NCBI GenBank assembly: GCA_009760855.2
Contig: WPIO01000018.1
Span: 2,156,501-2,220,500, forward strand
Direction: 5' to 3'
DNA: 64,000 nt
Source of the DNA: Cristatella mucedo
Taxonomy: Eukaryota > Bryozoa > Phylactolaemata > Cristatellidae
Position 1 is the stretch's first letter. The number at the start of each line of letters is the position of its first letter. The notes beneath the pieces are model-generated. The model was given only the letters and a program-made list of their open reading frames with translations. It searched no databases and was not told where the DNA came from. Positions 56,465 to 64,000 of the stretch are shown here, one piece after another. The position numbers and the translations under genes are program-made.

Positions 56465-57428
56465 GATGATAAAACTAACTTACTAGTTATGGGCAAACCT
56501 AGTGTTATTCAGAAATTGGAAAGGCTGACTTTCAAAATTGGCTCTGCCAGCATATCTCCAGTTGCATCAGCTCGAAATCTAGGTGTCATATTCCAAAGCG
56601 ACCTCTCGTTAGACGACCACATCAGCTCCACAGTCAAATCAGCCTATTTTCAGCTTCATAACATTGCTAAAATTCGGGCTTGTTTAGATAAGGATACCAC
56701 GTCCAAGTTGGTCCATGCGTTCGTGACATCTCGTCTCGACTTCTGCAACTCACTGCTTACTGGCCTACCAGCATGTGCGATCAGGCGATTGCAGCTGGTG
56801 CAAAACTCTGCAGCTAGGCTTGTCTGTCGTGAGCTTCGCAGTTGCCACATTACTCCACTTCTCGCCGACCTGCACTGGTTACCAGTCAAGCAACGGATTG
56901 ACTTCAAGGTTTTGTCGCTCACTTTTAGGTCTCTTCATTCTATGGCTCCAGCTTATCTTTCAGATATACTACCCCATCAGGCAAAGCATCGTACCACTCG
57001 CTTTTCGGAATCCAACAGTCTAGAAATACCTCGTACAAACCTTAAATCCTTTGGAGACCGTGCATTTAGCTCGTATGCTCCCACAGCCTGGAACTCCCTC
57101 CCGACCTGCATCAGAACATCCCCTGACCTGACCACATTTAAAAGAAACTTAAAAACATACCTATTTAGGACAGCATTTAGTGGGTCTTTGTGATTCGTCC
57201 TCGATTTGCTTATGCGTGCTGACACTGTTCATGCTGCCACTAACCACATTTGCATGCTGACCCAGTGCATGTAACCCCTAACCATGTTATTCATTTTGTT
57301 TGTTTTTCAAGCATGATTTTACTTACTATTCTATTGCGTATCACTTTGCAGCAAATGTAAAGCGCCTAGAAAGAGATTAAGTTCTCTGAGGGCGCTTTAT
57401 CAAGTGCAATATTATTATTATTATTACC
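56465..57428 (+). mobile_element. LINE-A, young 5'-truncated copy with target duplication
   Basis: Starts at GATGATAAAACTAAC (NDDKTNLLVMGK). Its frame stays open to TGA at 57193: GSASISPVASARNLGVIF, LVHAFVTSRLDFCNSLLTG, LLADLHWLPVKQRIDFK, SFGDRAFSSYAP, FKRNLKTYLFRTAFSGSL. It has a full 3' UTR, hairpin and (TTA)n. TGGTAC flanks both ends (56459-56464, 57429-57434). Confidence 0.93.
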
Positions 57429-57434
57429 TGGTAC

Positions 57435-59042
57435 AGTGTACAACTTGGTCGATACTGGGCCGATCTTTGTGAAACTTGGAATATAGGTGGAGCTCACCTG
57501 TCTCCACACTCCCCACCTGTGCATGTATGCATGATGGGTGTGTATGCATATAATGTGCCTGTCACAAAGTGTCCGTGGGCTGTGTTCGTGATGGCAGTCA
57601 ACAGTTTAGGATGTCAAATTTTTTTTTTAAATCTTTTGTGGGGGCAGTGTCCAGTGGAATGTCTTGCATTTTTTGAGTGGTTTGCTGTATTTCTACAAAA
57701 ACATTTTTCCGACCGGAAAACTGAGGAGCTGCCTTTTACCAGCAGTGCTATACGTGACCTTGGACTTTTAAAGGACATCATAGGGTCAAAACATCTGATA
57801 TATTATATCAAACGATAGCTAATGCTACCAGTGTTCTTCGTGCCAATTTTCATGCCAATCAGTTTACTCGTCTTCGTACAATATTTTTTAAACATGCTTT
57901 TGGAGGGACAACTCCCCCTATTAGCGGCCATTTTGAGGGATAACTCCTACTACTGCCGGACTTACCCCCTTGCGGTTTAAATAAATGGTGGATTGGGAAG
58001 TGCACCAGGAACTGAGGACGGGATCTCTTATCGCTGGTTACGATTTACTTCGCTTGGAGTATGCTAGCTGGGTCTTCGTCGAAATGAATACATTGTTTGG
58101 CGTCGGAGCTAGCTCCTATTCGTAGGTCTTGGTTTTACAAGGGAAACTTTAAAGACTATTAATGACTATGACAGCGGTCACACCATTTATAAGTGACTTG
58201 ATCGCCTACAGCAATTGACAGTGATAAGCTATGGTGTGTCATGGGCGGAGCTCATCTCGAGCGGAGTCTCACGGAGACGCCCGCATGGACGTAAGTAGTA
58301 AAGAAGCTAAAACGGTACACCTCCCAAAGCGTGCATACATGGGAGCTGGAATAATTGCCGGAGTTGGCAGCAGGCACGCACGGCATCAGTAGCCGGCCCA
58401 AGGTGAGGTGTCCATGCTAATAATAACAGCAGCAGGGGGTAAAAGCAGAATCTAGCACGCCAAATGTAGCACGCACAATATTCCTTCCCCACTGGAAATG
58501 TCAAAAAATCGCGTGGTCCGCCAGCCTGAATGGGTGTTGGTTGCTCATGACTTGAATCCCCGGCCATCTCATCAAATGCCTCCGAAAGTTACGTGATAGC
58601 AACTCGCGGGAGGTGCACATCAGCCTGACCGTTGGTGAACAGTCGGATATAGATGCTACCAACTTTAGAGCTAAAATGGAACATGGCTTCTATCCTCAGG
58701 CGACTATGGTAGGTCGCATCCTTCCTGCCAACCTCAATGGTCTACTCCATGTGCTCATCACTGGTGAACTCCATCCTGCCTAACTCACTTTGGCTAATCA
58801 ACTCGGCCACGTCAATCTCGAAGTTCCACTCTCCACGTCGCTCTCGCGGTTAAGTTCCTCCGAGCTGCATTCAGGGTTCCACTCCGCCGAGAGGCTCTAG
58901 CCGGCACTCTCTCGTCCTCAGCCGACTGCCGCCGATGCACTAACCAGTTGTGTCGCTGCCTGCGATGCCGGCGGAGGCCGGTCTTGTGGATTCTCACACA
59001 GGCACAAGCGTGAACGTAAGTGGTCAAGAGACTAAAGCTATA
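57435..59042. other. No recognised feature
   Basis: ORFs such as 57519-57818 have no domain I know. Nothing assigned. Confidence 0.45.
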
Positions 59043-59240
59043 TTTTTACTTTGGTGAGCCATGATGGCTCACTAAGTAAGATCGCTGCTATCCACCCCCC
59101 CCCCCGACCCGAGGTCGTGGTTACAAATTTTGTGGAGGGAAATCCTTTAATGCGGCTGCAAGGAATGGTGATAACCTATGAAGCTTTCCTGTTGCTCTAC
59201 ATAAAAGAGGCTGTTAAATCAGCCAGTGTTAAATATTTAT
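59043..59240 (+). mobile_element. SINE2, diverged copy
   Basis: TTTGGTGAGCCATGATGGCTCACTAAG head, an internal run of 11 C (59094-59104), GAGGTCGTGGTTACAA box B, GAGGCTGTTAAATCAGCCAG near the end. Confidence 0.8.
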
Positions 59241-60483
59241 TTTTGTTTACCAAAGCTCACTCACCTATACGAGCTCGATAAATCGTCAGAGTAGGCAGCA
59301 GGTGCACACATCAATAGCCTAAACACTGGCTCAAGACGAGGCGTTGACAGCTAATTTTAGCTGCAGCTGCGGGGGCACGAGCAGAATATGGCATGCCCAG
59401 CCAAGAGCAGCTGAGTCGGAAGGACGGCACGAAACACGAGCAGTGCAACGTCAGCTGAGTGAATCGGATGAAATAGACTAGTCAATTTTGGCATCAATAT
59501 ATATGCAACGGAACTTTGCAGATGATTTTTGGAAGTGATTTTGACATTCTAGTAACTTCTGCAATTAAAAGTAAGATATTTAGCTTACCACGGGAAGTAA
59601 GCGAATACCATCCCCAAGTAAAAGTGACTAGCCGCTAGAACGAAAGTACCGTAAGTGACAGCTGTGAAAGTGTTTCATGGTCGCTCAAGAGCTGACATAT
59701 AATTAACTAAAGCCATAACGGATATCGCACATAAGTAGAGGTTTGCCTTGGCGTATATACATATAATCGCAGTCAATCATCTCTCTTTATGTCCCCTCTC
59801 TCTCTCTCACACACATTCAAGACACACGGACTCGCATACAGACGCATATACACACATAAGCCCACACACGCACGCGAGCAGGCACACGCCGAAGTAGGTA
59901 AGTAAATTGCCGATGCCATGGAAGGCCTTCTTTGAGTCATTCATGCCGTAAGCAATCAATACAATTTACCTTTTAAAGCAAGTAGGCAATGTAAGCTATC
60001 GACTGAGCTAAGGGTGTCAGTTGTTCTGCTTCAGTTCCCAAGAGCTGCTGGTCCTGGAGCTCTTACAAATTACCTGGAAGTTAAGCGCTTGTCCAACTTC
60101 CTCGTCCCACAAACATTACGAACGTACAAAATAGGCTAGATTGTTGTTTTTTTAAGTATCAGCTGCGTCTACTCTATAGAGTCTCGTAAACTAAAAGTAT
60201 TTTTAAAGTATCCTTTTACTATATTTTTGTTAAAGTATCCAATTGCTAGCTATTGGACCGTGTTCGCAGTGCAGTTGCTTGTGGATACATTTGTTTGCTC
60301 GATAAATAATGTCCTCAAAGTTATATGTCTGTTGTTTATCATATTTTAAAACTGTTTCGATGATGCAGCCTTATGTTGCAACACCTAGCTAAAGTGCATA
60401 TAGAGATATGCTTCGGTTGTAAATTGTGCCCGAGGTTTACTCTACAAAGCCACAAAGACTAAATTCGTTTTAGGCAGCAGTTT
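59241..60483. other. No recognised feature; CT and CA-rich patches
   Basis: Short CT run near 59795 and a CA-rich stretch at 59850-59880. No gene. Confidence 0.45.
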
Positions 60484-60592
60484 CTATATAGATCGCGCTC
60501 CCTTTGCAACAAATTTAAAGTGCATAGAAGGAGATTGAGTTCTCCGAGGGCGCTATATCAAATGTATTATCATTATTATTGTTATTATATCT
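60484..60592 (+). mobile_element. LINE-A 3' tail fragment
   Basis: GCTCCCTTTGCAACAAATTT, hairpin (AAGTGC..GGCGCTAT) and (TTA)n. Confidence 0.85.
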
Positions 60593-60639
60593 CACTCAAT
60601 TCCTTGGCCGCTAGCGGTAAGCAAGCTGTACCAGAAAGA

Positions 60640-61045
60640 ACTTACTCTCAAGCAACTAAAGAGAAATTTAGAAAAGTAGTTTAGTCCTCAGGGCTGCTGT
60701 AAAAAAGTGAGTAGCATGGAAGTTGCAGCCCTGAATGGCTAGAAATGAAGTTGCATAGTCGGTCACAGGAGTGGTGATGTCGCTGCCTAAGTACGGTGGA
60801 AATGAGTACTACAATGTAGAAATCGCAAAGCAAAATTTCTTATTGCCCATGATCTATAAAAATGGAAATAAAGCAGCTATTTTATTGTCTAAAGAGGACC
60901 CGAGGACAAGAGATTTAAACTGATGCAGCAGTACAGCTAGGTAGGAAGGAGCCAAGCCTTATGGGTCAACTTAAGAATTATAGTCTGTTTCCGGTGCTCA
61001 ACTGAAAGCCATCAAAGCTCCTTTAGCAAAGAGAAAACTTTGTGT
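60640..61045 (-). mobile_element. LINE-B, old fragment
   Basis: The reverse complement follows LINE-B from LLKEL.W..VE.R through APSYLA.LL.QF and the terminal YFYATHY region. It is heavily mutated, and the 3' tail is not recognisable. Confidence 0.7.
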
Positions 61046-62064
61046 CTACCCATAATTGCAATTTAAATTGCAATTTAAGGTCTTGAATATATATTAGCAC
61101 ACTATCTTGTGGGTACTGTAGCCTTAAAAACGTGCATTTAGGATATGGAAAGAGAGTTAGAGCTTTTTTCCTAGGGGAGAGTCGATACGATTTACTGAGG
61201 TACACGAAGGGAAAATGAAAATGTAAGTAAAATACACATATAAGCCTATGAATACTCGAGGTTTGATCGCCCGCATATCAGGCATAGCTCCGGAAATCAA
61301 GCCTCTCTCACGCGTGTGGTGTGATATTTTTTGTACTATTACGATAGCACCGTAGTAAGTGCCAAAACGGTGCTCAATTTCTTAAGCAACTTACGTCGCT
61401 ACTTCCTCTACCTTGGTACGTCAAGGTTTGTGTTTGGAGCTTGTTGAGGTGTATATTTGCCACTGTTTAAGAGGTTCAGTTACTAAGCAGGTTTGGGTCT
61501 GTTAAAGTCCATAATTCAGCCGCTGATTCGCCGATTGATACGAAATTTGAAAACGATGATCAATTTCAAATTTATGACAAAATGCTTTCGCTACATATCT
61601 TGAAATTCCCTGGAGATAAATTTCTACAATCACCGACATTATTACCAAAATAAAATATAGGAAACATCACCAAATAATGTACACACATTACTGTAGTGAT
61701 ATAAAAAGAGTGCGGAAAGTAATTCGAAATTTCAGAATTGTCCCCAAAGTATCTCTGAATTATAGATTTTAGAAAGCATAAAGGTTCATAGTAAATGACG
61801 CTGCTTAAAAACTTCAAACATCCACCCTAGCGAGCCGCAGCTAAGTATGTTACTATTTTAAGGCGATACGGGTGAGATGAAAGTTAATGATGCATCTCAA
61901 ATCTCGAAAGTTTTTATTTTCAGGTGCTTTAGCTATGTATGAGAACACAGCAAAAATCTGTTTTATTCTTTTTTTGAGTACCCTGACAAACCTAGGTTTG
62001 TTAGCAACATTTCTTACCATTTATTTAACACTTCCCTTTAAGCTGTGAGTGAGCGGCAGATTTT
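61046..62064. other. No recognised feature
   Basis: AT-rich; small ORFs only. Confidence 0.45.
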
Positions 62065-63625
62065 CCGATACCACCTATCAAAGACACTGGAACGGGTCGT
62101 GGCAGACAAGCTGAACTCATATATCAAAACCTCACACCTTGCTAGTAAGTTCAAGTCTGGCTTAAAGCTAATGACTCCACAGAGTCAGCATTGCTTAGGG
62201 TATACAACGACCTACTTAGGAATGCAGACATGGGTAGAGTGTCTCTGCTTGTTTTGCTCGATCTTTCGGCAGCTTTTGACACCATCGATCACAAAGTTCT
62301 TCTAGAGCGACTCCCATCTCGCCTTAGCATCACTGGCACTGCTCTGCAGTGGTTCAGGTCGTATCTCAGTGGGAGACTCCAGAGTATTGACGTGAATGGA
62401 CAAAGATCATCTGAAGTACCTCTGAAATCTGGAGTACCTCAGGGCTCCGTGCTAGGTCCGGCTGTTTTCACGGTTTATACTCTCCCTCTTGCTGATGTGA
62501 TTGCCAAGCACAATCTAGGCTTTCACTTCTATGCGGATGACACTTAGGTGTACCTTTGCTTTGATCCCTCCCAGCCTTCGAGCACCTCAAATTCTTTAAA
62601 CTCACTTGCTGCATGCATTGATGGCATCCGCAGGTGGATGGTAGCAAATTTCCTAAAACTAAATGATGACAAAACTAACTTACTAGTTATGGGAAAACCC
62701 AGTGTGATTCAGAGATTGGAAAGGCTGTCTCTCAAAATTGGCTCTGCCAGCATTTCTCGAGTCGAGTCAGCTCGAAATCTAGGTGTCATATTCCAAAGCG
62801 ACCTCTCATTAGACGACCATATCAGCTCCACAGTCAAATCTGCCTATTTTCAGCTTCATAACATTGCTAAAATTCGGGCTTGTTTAGATAAGGATACCAC
62901 GTCTAAGTTGGTCCATGCATTCGCGACATCTCGTCTTGACTTCTGCAATTCACTGCTTACTGGCCTACCGGCATGTGCGATCAGGCGATTGCAGCTGTTG
63001 CAAAACTCTACAGCTAGGCTCGTCTGTCGTGAGCCTCGCAGTTGCCACATTACTTCACTTCTCTCAGTCCTGCACTGGCTACCAGTCAAGATACGGATTG
63101 ACTTCAACATTTAGTCACCCACTTTTAGGTCCCTTCATTCTATGGCTCCAGCCTATCTCTCAGATCTACTCTCCCATCAGGCCAAACATCGTAACACCCG
63201 CTTTGCGGAATCCAACAGTCTACCAATACCTCGTACAAACCTGCAATCCTTTGGAGACCGTGCATTTAGTTCGTGTGCTCTCAAAGCCTGGATCTCCCTC
63301 CCGACCTGCGTCAGAACATCCCCTGACCTGACCACATTTAAAAGGAACTTAAAAACACACCTATTTAGGACAGCATTTAGTGGGTCCCTGTGATTCGTCC
63401 TTCACGTGCTTATGCGTGCTGACACTGTGCGTGCTGCCACTAACCACATTTGCATGCTGACCCTGTGCATGTCCCCCCTAACCATGTTATTCATTTTGTT
63501 TGTTTTTCAAGCATAATTTTACTTACCATCCAATTGCATTTCCCTTTGCCGCAAATGTAAAGTGCCTAGAAACAGATTAATTTCTCTGAGGGCACTTTAT
63601 CACGTACATTATTGTTATTATTATT
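62065..63625 (+). mobile_element. LINE-A, young copy from RT to tail
   Basis: 5'-truncated before RT: KTLERVVADKLNSYIKTSHL, then VSLLVLLDLSAAFDTIDHKVLLERLP (motif A), SGVPQGSVLGPAVFTVYTLPLADV (motif B), LGFHFYADDT (motif C) followed by TAG at 62545-62547, where kin have CAG. The C-terminal domain continues in frame to 63114, where a second TAG falls after RIDFNI; SFGDRAFSSCALKAW and HLFRTAFSGSL follow to 63393. It has hairpin and TTA tail. A frame change at about 62195-62300 also breaks RT. Confidence 0.93.
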
Positions 63626-63944
63626 AACAACAATCACCCTAAATATGCATGCATATATCGTATCAGCCAGCGTTTCTATCAGAGAGAAATCATGCACAAG
63701 TAAAAGGATTGGCTTGCAAAATACAACCTGGACAATCCAGAGATAAATGAAAAGAATTGTCTTTTAAATTATTCGATAGCTGGTCACATCATTGCAAAGA
63801 GCAGTAAAGGCAGCATGTCGCATATTCGCCAGTTTCTGAAAAAATACAATCGACCAATTCAAGTACTAATGAGTCAATCACACTTCGGATTTGACCTAGT
63901 GAGTAGCATACCATAAGTGGGGACGATTAATCTTTATAAATAAT
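63626..63944. other. No recognised feature
   Basis: Short AT-rich stretch between a LINE-A tail and the SINE1 head. Confidence 0.45.
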
Positions 63945-64000
63945 GCCGATCTGGTTTGGATCAGTGGTTAATTCACTGGCACCGACCAAGGTGTGGCCAA
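63945..64000 (+). mobile_element. SINE1 head, cut by the window end
   Basis: GCCGATCTGGTTTGGATCAG and GGTTAATTCACTGGCACCGA match the tRNA-like head of the copies at 16984 and 36061. Confidence 0.75.

Noticed and set aside
57519-57818. 99-codon ORF with hydrophobic stretch
   Set aside because: No family recognised; it looks like a chance frame in non-coding sequence between repeats.

Overview
This is a piece of a repeat-rich, gene-poor animal (metazoan) nuclear genome. The signs are a seven-exon spliced gene with GT-AG introns, CR1/L2-type non-LTR retrotransposons, tRNA-derived SINEs, a short terminal-inverted-repeat element, long TA/GA/CA microsatellites, and no operons or ribosome-binding sites. 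The repeat and intron style fits an invertebrate. I could not fix the phylum from sequence alone.

The only host gene I can support is a cytosolic sulfotransferase (SULT) on the + strand, 47968..54243. None of its exons is a complete ORF, but splicing seven pieces at consistent phases gives one 325-residue protein with the PAPS-binding loop, the catalytic His, the 3'-phosphate-binding Arg/Ser pair and a C-terminal KG..G.WK motif. The last intron (about 4 kb) has filled with antisense or degraded retrotransposon pieces and a purine microsatellite.

Nearly everything else recognisable is mobile. LINE-A is a CR1/L2-like element with an endonuclease (EN), a reverse transcriptase (RT) and a long C-terminal domain. 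It has a ~200 bp 3' UTR ending in a double-stem hairpin and (TTA)n. It is present in roughly two dozen pieces of very different age; the longest is 18380..21698 and the freshest are 5931..7038, 16128..16885, 56465..57428 and 62065..63625. LINE-B is a second CR1/L2-like family, with GLPKKA..LLQL and LLKEL.WLPVEQRIQ motifs and an (ACATT)n tail; its best copy is 11235..13748. SINE1 has a tRNA-like head and a tail carrying the LINE-A hairpin. SINE2 has a different tRNA-like head. Two ~175 bp Tigger/pogo-like MITEs sit at 27694 and 45621.

Layout: 0.5-7.9 kb is LINE-A fragments, microsatellites, SINE2 and a young LINE-A nested in an old one. 8.8-13.7 kb is LINE-A remnants, a 3x47 bp minisatellite and the main LINE-B copy. 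16-24.6 kb is LINE-A, SINE1 and LINE-B. 24.6-29 kb is mostly unrecognised and holds the first MITE. 29-36 kb has mixed LINE fragments, SINEs and a CpG-rich patch. 36.5-43.4 kb is nested LINE-A, LINE-B and SINE2. 43.4-48 kb is unrecognised and GC-rich, with an LTR-like end and the second MITE. 48-54.4 kb is the SULT gene. 54.4-64 kb is LINE-A, LINE-B and SINE fragments separated by unrecognised sequence.
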